DNA of 64,000 nt, from contig OU452219.1 of the NCBI GenBank assembly GCA_911728455.2, forward strand, positions 10,754,397 to 10,818,396, written 5' to 3'. This document shows, piece after piece, positions 34,001-45,880 of this stretch. Made by a program: the position numbers and the translations under genes. The notes beneath the pieces are model-generated. The model was not told the origin of the DNA. It saw nothing but the letters and a program-made list of their open reading frames with translations, and did not search any database. The DNA is from Marthasterias glacialis (taxonomy: Eukaryota; Echinodermata; Asteroidea; Forcipulatida; Asteriidae). The number at the start of each line of letters is the position of its first letter. Within the stretch, counting starts at the first letter, position 1.

Positions 34001-37000
34001 ATTGTCATGTTTGAAGAATGGGAGTTAGCAATATGGTGATGATGGTGCTTTTTAAATTTTTTAAATTTTCTTGTAGGTCAGTGGAGTAGTCAGTATTAAT
34101 GGATCCCATACTATGTCAGTCCCCATAACACTGAATGGAGTGGAATTGCCATATATCCCGTACGTATTTTCACCTAATGAAGACCTTTGCCCCCAAAACA
34201 GACAAAAGCTCTGTGTGTGTTGGAGCCAACAGCCATGCTCACTCCACTGCTCAATATGGACCTTGCAAAAGTAGCTTACCACAAAACACACAGACTGTGG
34301 TCCGTGAACTAGGGATTTTAGACCACTCCATTATATGTACTAGGGGAGAACGATTCAGATTCTCAGCATGTCTCAAAAGAAAGATGCTTATTGGAAGAAA
34401 AATGATCCCTGAATATTGGGCCAATCAGAATGAGTGTAACATTGATGAAAGAGGGACTATCACCCTAAAGCATGACCACCTTTGGTTTTCTAAGAGGGAC
34501 TATCACCCTAAAGCGTGACCACCTTTGGTTTTCTAAGAGGGACTATCACCCTAAAGCGTGACCACCTTTGGTTTTCTAAGAGGGACTATCACCCTAAAGC
34601 GTGACCACCTTTGGTTTTCTAAGAGGGACTATCACCCTAAAGCGTGACCACCTTTGGTTTTCTAAGAGGGACTATCACCCTAAAGCGTGACCACCTTTGG
34701 TTTTCTAAGAGGGACTATCACCCTAAAGCGTGACCACCTTTGGTTTTCTAAGAGGGACTATCACCCTAAAGCGTGACCACCTTTGGTTTTCTAAGAGGGA
34801 CTATCACCCTAAAGCGTGACCACCTTTGGTTTTCTAAGAGGGACTATCACCCTAAAGCGTGACCACCTTTGGTTTTCTAAGAGGGACTATCACCCTAAAG
34901 CGTGACCACCTTTGGTTTTCTAAGAGGGACTATCACCCTAAAGCGTGACCACCTTTGGTTTTCTAAGAGGGACTATCACCCTAAAGCGTGACAGCCTTTG
35001 GTTTTCTAAGAGGGACTATCACCCTAAAGCGTGACCACCTTTGGTTTTCTAAGAGGGACTATCACCCTAAAGCGTGACCACCTTTGGTTTTCTAAGAGGG
35101 ACTATCACCCTAAAGCGTGACCACCTTTGGTTTTCTAAGAGGGACTATCACCCTAAAGCGTGACCACCTTTGGTTTTCTAAGAGGGACTATCACCCTAAA
35201 GCGTGACCACCTTTGGTTTTCTTGCTACGTCCAGATGAAGACGCTGGGTACTGTAAATAGTGTCCATTTGGGCTGTTCACTGTCAACCTCCATAACAAAC
35301 ATTTAAGTAAATAAATGAATTTGTACTAGACAGGAATCTGAACCCACCATTCTGGAGGGACTCAAATCCTTAGATTCTGTGCATTCTTTAAATGCACTAT
35401 TAAAGCCCCAGCTCAACCTAGGTAAAGTGTCTGTAAATGCTTCCATTCTTTGCACAGTCAAGATGTACATATGTAATAAAACCAACCTGTAAATATTTCA
35501 GCTCATTTCGTTGTTTCATTTGCGAGAAATCTGTAAAAATGCATTCAGCATTTTTTGCATGCATTCGTAGGCTGAGTTTTTTTGTAACATGAGACGGTAA
35601 TTAATTGTTGATCTTATTTTATTTATTCTTCACAAATGATAACACTTCAGGCAGAAATATTTCAAGGAACAATGAATGTTTTGTACCATCATTATTTTTG
35701 TTCAATGTAAGGTATATGTAAATCTGTGAACATTGATGTTTTTCTTTCTTACCAATGTTGAGCTGGGGCTTTAAAAGCAGACTGCTTAATTTTATAAACT
35801 AGAAAAGGTGTATTCTTGAAAAGTAACAAAATACTGGGATGGTGCTCAAAATAAATAATTAAGCAAGAAAATGTCCTCATTGTGAACAAGATATTGAAAA
35901 TGTAGAATCCATGCAGCCTTTATGTCACCTGTATGTCACCTTTTTTTACATCCTGCATCATTCTAATAAGAGGTATCGTTACAAGCTTTGCATAATATAC
36001 TTTTTTAACATGTAGTTTAAGCTTCTACCAACCTGAACAAATTTAGTGGACAAGCTTTCATCCACTCCTGTGGACTTTCTCAAGCCAAGAATATACTTTC
36101 TTATTTCCAAAAACTGAAGGTATGTCAAAATGTGTGATATCATTCACATTGTTTTACTCCTCTTTTTATACATTATCCACGTTACTGTCGACTGGCCCAC
36201 ACGTAGGTTGGTTTGAGTAGATCTTTACCATAGTGAGGTTATCCAAGTCAGATTCCCTGCATACACAGTGACTCTGATTATTGTAAATCTCATTTCATAC
36301 GAAGGGATCAGACTATTTTACTCTCTGTCCTCGGTTTGGTTTCATTGGGCTGAATGGGAGAGAACCAAGATGACAGCAACATGATAAAGGTCCATAACTA
36401 GCTATTGTTAATACACCTCCCCTCCCCCTTTTCACCTCCCCCTCTGGGGATATTTTCTTCTATAATTTGGTATTAAACACCTCTGTCATTTCTTGTCACT
36501 TGCAGCTTTGACCATAGATTCTTAAAAGAAACAGAAGTGGAAGGTGCATATGACATGTTTGATTGCTGGAAGGCCATGTATGATGTACCTGATGAAGGTG
36601 GTCCCATATTAAAGGTACTCTATCTTTCAATACAGGTATAAAAAAATAAATCCATGGTTTTTGAAAGATTGTATTCATTTCTGTCTTCTAGTTCTCATCA
36701 AACGCACTATCCTTTCGGTAAGTGTGACGTAATTCCACTGTAAGCCACGCCCACTTCACTCAAACTGGCTGCAACCGATTGCAAGCAGCCCATAGAAACT
36801 GCATTGAGCTAGTTTTTGTATGAGGATGATTATTAGTAAAGTTAAATAATTGGACTTGGCTTTTACATAATGTTTTTCAAAGACTCGAGGTTCTCCCATT
36901 AGTATAAGTTTGCGTCAAGAAATGCCCGTGAGTGATAAAATGTGTGATTTGGGGTAAAATTACCCATAAACCCTTTGTCGGTTTTGGAACTGGAAGTAGC

Positions 37001-39304
37001 GATCACTTTGGGCGTGCAGCAGATGCGTGCGTGACGCAATGATTTACCAACTGGATGGACGCCTGACACCAACGTTACATGTGGCTTCTGTCTACCATGC
37101 TTGCCATTCTGAGAGGCAAATAGCATGTAAAAGTTACGGTAAACGTGTAAACGCTGTATCGCCTAAAATGCACGCTAGATTGATAACACATTCAAACTGC
37201 CTGTAGCTGGGTTCGAGTCCCACCCGAGGGATATGCTTGTGTGTTTTTGTAACGGGACTGAGGAGAAGTACTGAGTATTCAGTGCTTAACACACATCGTT
37301 GTATGGGTAAAAAAAAATAAAATAATAAAAAATAATTTTCTTTATTCCCGATGCAAAAATTAACATCTACTACATTAAATCCTAAATTGAATTTATGAGA
37401 ATGATGCCAGTTGAGTTTGGTCAATACAAACCCACTTTAAAAACACCTCCTCAGGGCAGATCACTGAGAGATAGTATCCCCAAATCTATTCAGTCTCCCA
37501 ACAAAAAATAGAGTAAGCTTATAAAATAGAACAATAATGAAAACAATTCCCCCACCTTCCGTAGTGTACAGGAAACCAAATTCATAACAAATATTTGATA
37601 ATTTGTTTTTTTAACGAATGCTTATTTGCAATATTGACGAGTAATCCAACCTTGTCACCATAGCTGGAAAATAATCCAAAGTGCCAGTTCCTCTTCATCG
37701 TCGGTGAAGGTGAGAGAGCGTGGGACAGCTGCTACTATGCCAAGAAGAACATAGAGAGACTTAAACGGCATGGATGCAGTAACTATCAGCTCCTGAGCTA
37801 TGCGGATGCTGGTCATCTCCTGGAGATACCGTGGGCACCGGCTGGCAGCAGATTTTGGTCACCTGCTTTCAGTAAGAGAATCCATGATCCATGGAAGTTG
37901 TCTTGGAAAGATGGGGGAGGGAGGGTAACTGTTATATGTCACATGGGCACCTGGGCCTAATTTTACTGTCTTCTTAGGGAGCATCTCAAATGTTGGGCAT
38001 GTTCTAGGCGAGGGCGAGCGGACTGCCAGAGCATTCTGCTGGACCGCGACATTGTGCCCAACTACAGGAACATTCTTACACGAGTGAATATCCACATTAG
38101 CACTGTTTATGCCCGCTGGAATACCGATCCAATTAGACAGTTTCTAGCATTCGGACTTTTGAGACACTTCCTGCACCCTTTGAAGCTTGTAATTATACAG
38201 GCCGTAAGCACAGAATTCCAGGGTAAAAGCACAATGAAATGTGGTGCTGTTGGAAGCAGTGTTTGGTCACTCCTCTATAAGTAATTATATTGTCATCATG
38301 GGAGATAATTTGGGGTGTTGGGGGAGGGGAGAGCGATTACACTACGGGGCTGGCAAGATACTGGTCAAGAAAAATCGATTGTTACTTGGAAACATTTATT
38401 CGGGAGGAGGGGTGGGGGTTGGCTCCTAAGCTGTCAGTTCTAGGTCAGGTCAAATGGATAGATTTATGCTCTAAAAAAGGGAAGATAAGATAGATCAAGT
38501 GTGATTGACAATAACAATGGAACACTGATCTACATGGAATATACATAGCTTGACAAGTGCTATACCTTTGTGTTAATATAGCTCACCAAGTTAACTTGTG
38601 TAGTGGTATAAATACCGACTCTTCAATATAAGTTATCTCACCAAGACAATTTTAATACTAAAAATAATGAGTCGACTTGCACAAGTTTAAACTAAAATAA
38701 ACAATAAGTTAGTGGACTTCGTAAGTTATATTGTTGTTTGGATAATGATAAGGCACTCACAGCATGGAGCTCTGCAGAAATACATGATGTTAAGAACCGG
38801 TTATTGTTTAACTTGCTCACATTGTATTGTGTTACATTTTTAGGCATGTGAAACTTCTAGATTTTCAGCTGAACTTTGGGACCTTTGGGAATTAGTGATG
38901 TCTTTTTCCCCACATATTTTCCATCCGTCCATTGTCTGCCAGCAAGTAGTAGGAAAATTAACAAAAAGGAAAAGGGTGTGAGTTTGTGTCAAGACCAATC
39001 ATTATTAACAATCTGTGTGTGCTTTACAGGTATACACAAAAATAATATACAGTGATGAAGATGTAAACGGTAGCACACTGAACATATTTTTCTTGGTTTT
39101 CGTTGTTGCTGTTCTTTTCTTTTTCCTCATAGAGCTGCACTCACACATGTGTGTTTTTTTTCTGAAATCCACTCTATTAACACAGATGGAGTAGGTGAAC
39201 ATGGAGGGACGCCCATCGGAAACATCAGAGCAATGGAGGACAGCTGGCCAAAGATGGTATCATTTCTACGGAGACACTGTGGTCACGGCAACTCCAAGCT
39301 GTAG
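25050..39304 (+). CDS. acyl-CoA thioesterase / bile acid-CoA:amino acid N-acyltransferase family protein (452 aa, 9 exons)
   Basis: An alpha/beta-hydrolase of the type I ACOT/BAAT family, which cleaves acyl-CoA to free acid and CoA or conjugates acyl groups to amino acids. Exons: 25050-25219, 27105-27229, 31641-31898, 32168-32337, 32912-33028, 34077-34159, 36506-36614, 37664-37871, 39186-39304. All junctions are AG/GT and in frame. An N-terminal Ig-like domain ([20 protein letters not shown], then [11 protein letters not shown]) precedes the hydrolase ([17 protein letters not shown]). The nucleophile is Ser in GVVGVSTGA, as in ACOTs; BAAT has Cys. The His is in [10 protein letters not shown]. 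The acid position reads VGEGERAW, with Glu where family members have Asp. The C-terminus is SKL, a peroxisomal signal; the first 26 residues are basic and hydrophobic, like a mitochondrial presequence. The start was chosen as the first in-frame ATG with A at -3. It could be thioesterase or N-acyltransferase; Ser favours thioesterase. Confidence 0.92.
26455..26610. repeat. degenerate gagtcgagatggattt tandem array
   Basis: Words such as gagtcgagatggatttgagt recur head to tail at about 17-bp spacing, with variants (gagtcggttttgagtc). It lies in the first intron of the thioesterase gene. Confidence 0.75.
27825..28620. promoter_or_regulatory. cluster of acgtgtgtgac motifs (E-box core) in intron 2 of the thioesterase gene
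   Basis: Seven copies of a (tt/tc)acgt(g/a)tgtgac motif occur in both orientations near 27828, 28005, 28195, 28219, 28567, 28589 and 28606. Several contain CACGTG, the bHLH-ZIP E-box core. The repeat of one specific 12-14-mer in AT-rich intron sequence is plain to see; a regulatory role is only inference. Confidence 0.4.
30795..31299. mobile_element. 505-bp MITE with ATA target duplication
   Basis: The ends are gggtacgttcagacacagta and its near complement tactgtgtctgaatgtaccc. Each is flanked by ATA (30792-30794 and 31300-31302). A 3-bp duplication fits PIF/Harbinger-type elements. It lies in intron 2 of the thioesterase gene and has no transposase reading frame. Confidence 0.8.
32352..32489. 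mobile_element. 138-bp MITE with gacctttatc ends, next to a splice donor
   Basis: The left end is gacctttatc and the right end gataaaggtc, both flanked by TA (32350-32351 and 32490-32491). The left end lies 14 bp past the exon boundary at 32337. Related sequence with catggtgcggccatcttg or its complement is seen at 36219-36397, 50985-51080 and 60242-60418. Confidence 0.75.
34451..35224. repeat. 43-bp minisatellite, 18 copies
   Basis: The unit gagggactatcaccctaaag plus cgtgaccacctttggttttctaa is repeated at exactly 43-bp spacing from 34451 to a last unit at 35182. Copies are almost identical; the first has gcatgacc and one has gtgacagcc. It lies about 290 bp past the exon ending at 34159, inside the intron to 36505. 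Confidence 0.95.
35404..35770 (+). mobile_element. TTAA-flanked MITE, copy 3
   Basis: It starts agccccagctcaacc after TTAA (35400-35403) and ends accaatgttgagctggggct before TTAA (35771-35774). Both TTAA duplications are intact. It follows the 43-bp minisatellite in the same intron. Confidence 0.88.
36219..36397. mobile_element. relative of the gacctttatc MITE
   Basis: It carries gatcagactattttac, cctcggtttggttt, attgggctgaatgggag and gataaaggtc, in the opposite orientation to the 32352-32489 copy. The left end (agatctttaccatagtg) is a decayed inverted repeat. Confidence 0.6.
37188..37400 (+). repeat. tRNA-derived SINE, same family as 6940-7320
   Basis: B-box-like ggttcgagtccc, then gggactgaggagaagtactg, the acatcgttgtatgggtaaaa segment and an attcccgatgcaa end. 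The 5' head is poorly preserved. It lies in the intron before the exon at 37664. Confidence 0.55.
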
Positions 39305-42300
39305 AGACCCCTGCGTTGGATATTTATAGAACGTGTTTTGCAGCAAGGCAGAGTTAAATGTACATGTATATCTCGTAGTCCCTGCATACTTTGATCTCTG
39401 TACTGAAAACATTGACTTTTCTTGGAAGTGTACATGATACAATATAATCAGGTGCAGTGCCCACATTAAACCAGACACTGAGAAGTTTCCCTTTCAACTC
39501 TTGAAAACTAGATTTAAAGGTTTCCTGCCAAAGACCGAGACCACTAGTGCCAAAGCTCCGGTAGAGTAGCCAGGATTTTTTCACTAGGGGGGCCCAGGTA
39601 CCATGGTTTTTTTTATGAATTACATGCATCTACATTTTTTGTGGGGGGGGGTGCTTAGGGGGCACTGGAATTTTTTTTTTTTTTTTTGGGGGGGGGGCAC
39701 TTGCCCTCCCAGGCCCCCCCCCCCCCCGACTATGCCGCTGCAAAGCTCTCAACTAATAAGTTCATGTGGAGCATGCATTGCACACTCACATGCAAAAATG
39801 CTAAAATGGATGATACCCAAGCCTACATTCTTACAGACTGTAAAGGGGGTAACTCTGTTTCAGCCCCAGGAGTAGGTGGCAATGGCCCCTGGGAAAAACA
39901 GCTGATTTGTAGCCCACACCTCGAGTGGCTTACAGGCCTTGTGTGTCTGGTGACTTCCATAAAAAAAATCATTTCAAATACGTGAAATATGCACATGTAA
40001 TTGCCTACATAGTGCACATTTTGGCATTGGCTAACCATTACTTCCATCTATTGAATATTTTTTTAAGCTGCAAGAATTTCACAGAGGCTGAATTTAATTT
40101 CAGCTGACCAATTTATACATTTTTCCATTTGCCTGAACAAAAGCACATTTATGGACAATCTGTCCGTGGCTGATGTATACTTAACAGGACACGTGGATAT
40201 GTGTCAGCATTGACGTACATGTAGTATGATCAGACCCTATCACATGCGCAAAGTGTGACACCTAGTTTTATCTTCAAGCAAACTTGAATCTTTCGATTTT
40301 TGATTGGTCAACCCACGGCAACAACAGTGTGATATTGTACTATCTTGCATGGTCCAGAACGCAACCTGCGTATTTAGCTATTTTAACCTGTGCATCAAGT
40401 TTGCGAGAAGATTAATTCATTATCATCTGGCTTTTCACATCTGGCTTTTCCACTCGCCTCGTGAAATGGAATAATCCAGGTTTCGCCTGGTGATTATGTT
40501 ACGGATGAATTGGATGACATTTCTGTATTTCCATAGGTTGGTTATTTGATATGCGCACCGAAAAACAGAGAAAAGGGAGTGAAGTTACTCTTGAAAAAAA
40601 AACCCAATGGTTTGTTTAATTCCTTCAGTTAATTTTTTTTCATCCATTAATATCATTTTTATTCTGTAGATGTAGAAACTGGGAATGATGTTGTCTTCCT
40701 CAAATGCATTTTAGAGTGATTTTTACAAATGCTGCCATGCAAAATGTCAAATGGCATTGCACGGTTACTTATATTATATGACCACATGTCTCATGAAATG
40801 TTGACATTTTGTATCATGAATAACAAAAGTCAAAATATTTCAGGTCACAAAAATCATTCGGACCAGATTTGTGGTACCTGGTACCAGCAGTAAATATGAA
40901 GAAAGAAACTGTAGAATACCTGCAAATCAATCCTTTTAAATTTGAAAGCTTGTCAAAATTGTTGTTTTTCTTGAGCTGTAACTACTGGTAAATTAATAAG
41001 TATAATGATTGTATAATTATATGGCCAATATCTATTATTCAATGTTTTCTCTGGTCCCATATTGTTATTATTTGAGTTTGTTTTCAAATAATTATTGAAA
41101 GCTAAACGAGTATGAATCTACCTGCTATAGATAATTAATTTCTGTACTTGAGCATCTCTCGATCACCATCAGTAATATGTCCAATGTACCAAACATATTT
41201 TATCTTATCCATATTGAAAATGTAATTTGCAGCTGATGTATTCAAGTAACTAATTTTGTACAGAAAATGTTTCTATCCATCTATTTAAAAAAAAAATAAT
41301 ATTCAAATATATATGGCTAAAACACAAATACAATCCACTTGTTATTGACATTTTACAAAAGTATTACAATTTTCGAATTTCACAGAATGTTGAACAAAGA
41401 TAAAATGACTGAAAATCAATTCACTGGACTGTTTTGTAATCGTTATTGTATTGTAAATTTGCCGCCCAGGCAAATGACTCATCGTAATAGTCCTAAATAG
41501 GTTGCTGAAATGCCACCACCGAATCTGTGTACAAGCACTGGCTACAATTTGTCTGAGATCGGTAGACCACGTGACCTGTTATATCACATTTTTACCAAAA
41601 GAGCCACAGAGCCTGGACTTCCTGCAGGCACGATTTGTACACATCCCAATGGAAGAACACGTGAAATCTGATACCTTATGGAGGTTGCACTGATTTTTAT
41701 CAACTTTTGATACAAAGACAGGGGGCATATCTCAAAACTTCAGCTGTTATTTTTATAACTTGAGTTTATGTGGAAATTATGACAACAGGTAAAATTTACC
41801 ATATGACCAGTGTAGTATCTTGCCTACCAGCAAGGCCCTGGAATGTACAAGGTCACTCTTTTTGTAAACAAAGGATAGCAAGACAATAGCGCGAAACAAC
41901 ATCTTGGGGAACAACAATTAAGTAGAATAGATTATTGACCATTATCAAGCACAACTCATTGCATATGAACGGTTCATAAATTAGCCTCGTTTGTTTCTTA
42001 TCTTCAGCTAAGAGAAAATAACCCATTTTAATTTGTTAAGACTTAGACAAATTAAGATCCCTTTAAAACCAACCTAAATCCACAACAATTTGAGATCGAA
42101 AGCTTTTTAATGCAAGTCCAATACCCGTAGAAAAGGGGTTGGGGTTGGGGACTAAGAAATGGGATTGTGGAGAGCCTTAAATGACAGGGTATTATGGGCC
42201 ACCTGTTTTTCGGTACTTCACGGGTGTAGAACAAAGCTTGTATAAACGTTGAGTTGATTACCTTTCCACCTTTCCAGACAGCAGCCTATAGCAGTGCAAA

Positions 42301-43029
42301 AGGGGCATCATCAGCTTTTGGTTGTGCTCTCCCATTATTTTGGTAGTTTAATCGCCTGGTTTGAACGAGTTATTACTGCTATATGGACTCGGTCTTTAAA
42401 GCTATTTTGATCTCAGTCTGCAACTTTTTTGGGTACTGTGTTTTGGTATTGGGTTAGCTTTTACTGTGATTTGTTTGTGTTTTATTTATTTTCTTTTAAG
42501 CTGTGTTTCATTGACTTTCTTTGCTTTCGGTCACGTTTGATCAATAAAGTGTTTTTATGTCTGTGTTTTTTTGTTTGTTTTGCTGTTAAAGAAACCTTCA
42601 ATCGCGAGTCACTGTCCCACTACATGCATTTCCTTGCGTCTTGACCCTATTCGATCTTTATTAGTTATAAACATGGCACATACAAACACTTATGTTGTGC
42701 TTATGTACGCGTAGTATAGTAGCACATAAAACGAACTCTTGCGACCTAACCTGCATAATACATTAGCAACCGACCAATCGGGACGCCTCGCTGTGGCTCC
42801 CTATTCTGCGTGTGGTACGGGGAAAAAAATCGCGAACTGCCCTCTCATTTCTATGATGGCGGATGTATGGTGCAACAAGCTTCCACGTGCGTGGCATAAT
42901 GTGTGAGTGTCAGTATTGGAATAAATTACAATAAAGATAATTCTAACATCTTAATTGAAAGCAAAATCAGCTCTTAACACTTGGTTGTGAGAATTCTTTT
43001 TCTTGTGGCATTGACGTCGCCGTGAACTC
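39305..43029. other. intergenic stretch between thioesterase gene and BDH1-like copy A
   Basis: AT-rich sequence with no recognisable gene. A repeat with gtagccagg at one end and cgactatgccgctgca at the other covers about 39556-39748. A minus-strand AATAAA (plus-strand tttatt at 42658-42663) about 370 bp past the BDH1-like stop is a candidate polyadenylation signal. Confidence 0.55.
39556..39748. repeat. degenerate inverted-repeat element (gtagccag / ctatgccgctg ends)
   Basis: The ends resemble those of 61635-61860: gagtagccagg on the left and gactatgccgctgca on the right, with long G and C runs inside. It is decayed and short. Confidence 0.45.
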
Positions 43030-45880
43030 TCAGTGTTTGCCTTTTTTTATAAGTCTAAAATAAACAAGAACTAATTTGAAGAGTAAGTCGGTGACGGAAG
43101 TGGGCAGATAACAATAGTACCACATTGAGATCTTAGACGTCAAATTGCCCGGGAAATATCTCGCATGTGGACTCTCATCGGTGAGGGCGCGCGTGCAGGC
43201 GTTCATTACAGGGGCAAGGCTCGAGGTTGACGTTGCTTGACTTGACCAGACGATATTGGTTTTGATGAAAGTAAACAGTTCCTCACCATACGCTTCTTTG
43301 ACGTCTACGGGTGTCTCACTCCATAATTTATCTAGATCCTTTGTCATGTGATTTTTTGTAAACATGGCCGAAGAACCTGCAAATACAAGATTAATATTCC
43401 AGCCCTGTAAAATTATCTCCAAACTCAAGAAATCCTGACGGTTTCAGTAAGGTATGTGGCCTTGGTGCAAGACCTTATTTTTAAAAGTACATTTCTAAGA
43501 TACGAACGCAGTATAGTCTTCGACAGATGGCACATTGCTTGCGCTCATTTCCCGAAAAAATGAATTGACTTGCCCAATTTATATTTTATGAAATATAAGG
43601 TTTGATTATTGTTTATTTATTTATTTCTTATGTGTTTTTAATGTTTTGCTTCTAAATGGAGACACAGCTCTATCATAAATACACACAGCGCCCTCCTCGG
43701 CTGTAATTTCTCCATGTAGGAAAAAATAACAAAACCACATGTGTTTATGACGGTCGGTCAACTCAAGACTATCCTCGGTGTCGAGATGTGCAATCGTGAT
43801 TTTCACAAATAATTATTTCAGAGTCGTTAGGTTGTGAACAAAATAATGAGTTAATGGCTAAATAGGCCTATGTTTGCCAAGGCTATTAAAAAAAACAATC
43901 TCAACATCACTTCAGAGGAAAGACTAACGTTAAATTTGATTTTTGCCCAGGTTGGACTCTGTCGCAGTGAAATGGAGACAGGGAGTCCAACCTTGGTTAA
44001 GTTTAGGCCGTATCCGAATTAGTGGCTTCGGCTCCGGCTAAGACTGTTGCTAAGGGTGCTGCTAAGGACGTCCTATTTTTCAACGCATGATGGCGCGGCG
44101 ATCCAGCCTTATCCGTAGCCGCCATTTCGGACACGGCCTTACCTGAGAAGTTTCCTGGCTCAATAATGACAGCGTCGATTCCAAAATTGCACAATTCACT
44201 GCGTAGACTATCGGTGAGAGCCTGGACACCATACTTGGTGATGCTGTATACCGAACTAGAGGGTGGGCTGAAACGGCCTAGCATACTGCTCATGTTGACC
44301 ACGCGGCCTAGAATGAGTGGGTAGGTGGAAGGAGTTGGTTAATACTATTAAAATAATGTATTTTATTCTAAACATCTAAAATGGAATTCTTGGGGAGGGT
44401 TTCATATGTCCAGAATGAGTGTGGAAGATCCAATCAACCAACCGACCGACCGACCGACTGACCAACCCAACAACCCAACGACCAAACATCCCAACGAACA
44501 AACAACCCAACAAACAAACTCGAAATCAAGCAAGCCAGCACGCAAACAAACAAACAGACATCCCAACAAACAAACAAACGACCCAACGAACAAACAACCC
44601 AACAAACAAACAAACAAACAAGCAAGCAAGCAAGCCAACCCACCGACACACCAACCCACCAACCCACCCACAAACCCACCCACCCACCCACAAACTCACC
44701 CACCCACCCACCCCAGAAATGCGGACGAAACAGAAATGCGGACAGTTACAAACTCGATAGAATCGCTTTCAATATCTATAATAATCACTCAACAGTTTTA
44801 CCTTTACATTTTCGGATGAGAGGCAGCGTTGCCCTGGTAACGCGTATCATCCCCCACAGGTTCACCTCGGCCGCTTGTTTGTACCTCTCAAGAGGTACCC
44901 ACTCGAAGAAGGCAAAGCACCCTGTACCCGCGTTGTTTACAACGCCCCACAAGACTGTTGTTAACAGAGGACAAAAAGGCAAACGTTATAAAGGGAGGCA
45001 AACCAGTAACGGGTTAATAACCATCGATTGTTTCAACTTCATCGTCCTTAAAATTTGCATACAGCTGTATGGAATCGCCTCACTAAAGCAGGTATTAAAT
45101 TAGCCCTGGAGCCTTTCACTTTCGTATAAGTACTACAGAATCTGTGTACAGAGAAGAGAGGAAGAGCCCTATATTAATAGGGCTAGTGTAACATTTTGTT
45201 TATTGGTGTGTTTGAATTTGTTGTTTTGGGGAGTTGGTTGTTGTGTTTCCAAAATATAATCTCGCGGGCAGTCAATAATTTCAAAACCATTGTAAGCTTT
45301 CAATGATATTCACCTTCACTTGTTCAAGGTTCACTGTAACTCATGCGTTTTGAAAAAGGCACTGAAACAGATGATGGCTTTGCTTACTTCCCAATGAAGC
45401 CTCGGATTCATTACACTGATTTCATCAAAAAGACATGTGGCCAACAAGAAACCTACCGTCCCCAGTTGATGATAGAGACTCTTTGATAGACGCCACGGCA
45501 TCAGAGACCTGTCGATCACTGGTCACATCCAACTGAACCACCTTTAGCCTCTCTGAGCTTTCCTCAGCAAGCCTGCATGCCTCACTTCTATCCGCAAACA
45601 GGCAACCGGCAAACACCTGGAACCCTAGCCGATCAAGGTGCCTGGCCAGAGCGTTTCCGATCCCCGTGTCGCAACCCGTCACGAGCACCGCCTTGCCCCG
45701 AACAGTGCCGATTCTCCCACCGGTGCTAAAACAGCTTGAGATAACGTAGGCCAAGGCAACGGATAAAATCCAACTAAAACACCGCGAAGCTATCTCCTGC
45801 CCAATGCGAGGCACGATAGAAACTATGAGAATGTACAAGCTCACCAGAAATATGATCCAGCTTAGAGTCTGAGTCGCCAT
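43030..45880 (-). CDS. BDH1-like: short-chain dehydrogenase/reductase, BDH1-like, copy A (362 aa, 4 exons)
   Basis: An NAD-dependent SDR oxidoreductase of the SDR9C group (D-3-hydroxybutyrate, retinol and sterol dehydrogenases). Minus-strand exons: 45457-45880, 44802-44954, 44143-44307, 43030-43376, all in frame. Two hydrophobic segments at about residues 8-23 and 36-50 suggest membrane attachment. The cofactor motif is TGCDTGIG followed by VFAGCL; the NNAG motif is in WGVVNNAG; catalytic Ser is in NMSSMLG and the YxxxK is [14 protein letters not shown] follows. The C-terminal part has ARYFPGN and a hydrophobic tail. TGCDxG, FAGCL and EPGNF resemble BDH1, so that is the best name, but substrate cannot be told from sequence. 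A tandem relative lies at 49883-55312. A MITE sits inside the exon-3 splice donor. Confidence 0.88.
44006..44138. mobile_element. 133-bp Harbinger-like MITE inside the exon-3 splice donor of BDH1-like copy A
   Basis: The ends are ggccgtatccgaattagtgg on the left and, as complement of the right end, ggccgtgtccgaaatggcgg. They are flanked by TTA at 44003-44005 and 44139-44141, a 3-bp target duplication. On the gene strand the duplication forms +2 to +4 of the donor GTAAGG at 44142-44137, and the MITE's first two bases form +5 and +6. Confidence 0.85.
44430..44720. repeat. caac/caaa/accc-type simple repeat
   Basis: Low-complexity mixture of accgacc, aacccaac, acaaacaa, aagcaagc and ccacccac words in the second intron of BDH1-like copy A. 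Open frames on both strands here are artefacts of the repeat. Confidence 0.9.

Noticed and set aside
44402..44819. open frames on both strands rich in NPTTK/TNKQ or VGWLV
   Set aside because: Low-complexity repeat inside a BDH1-like intron, on both strands at once.
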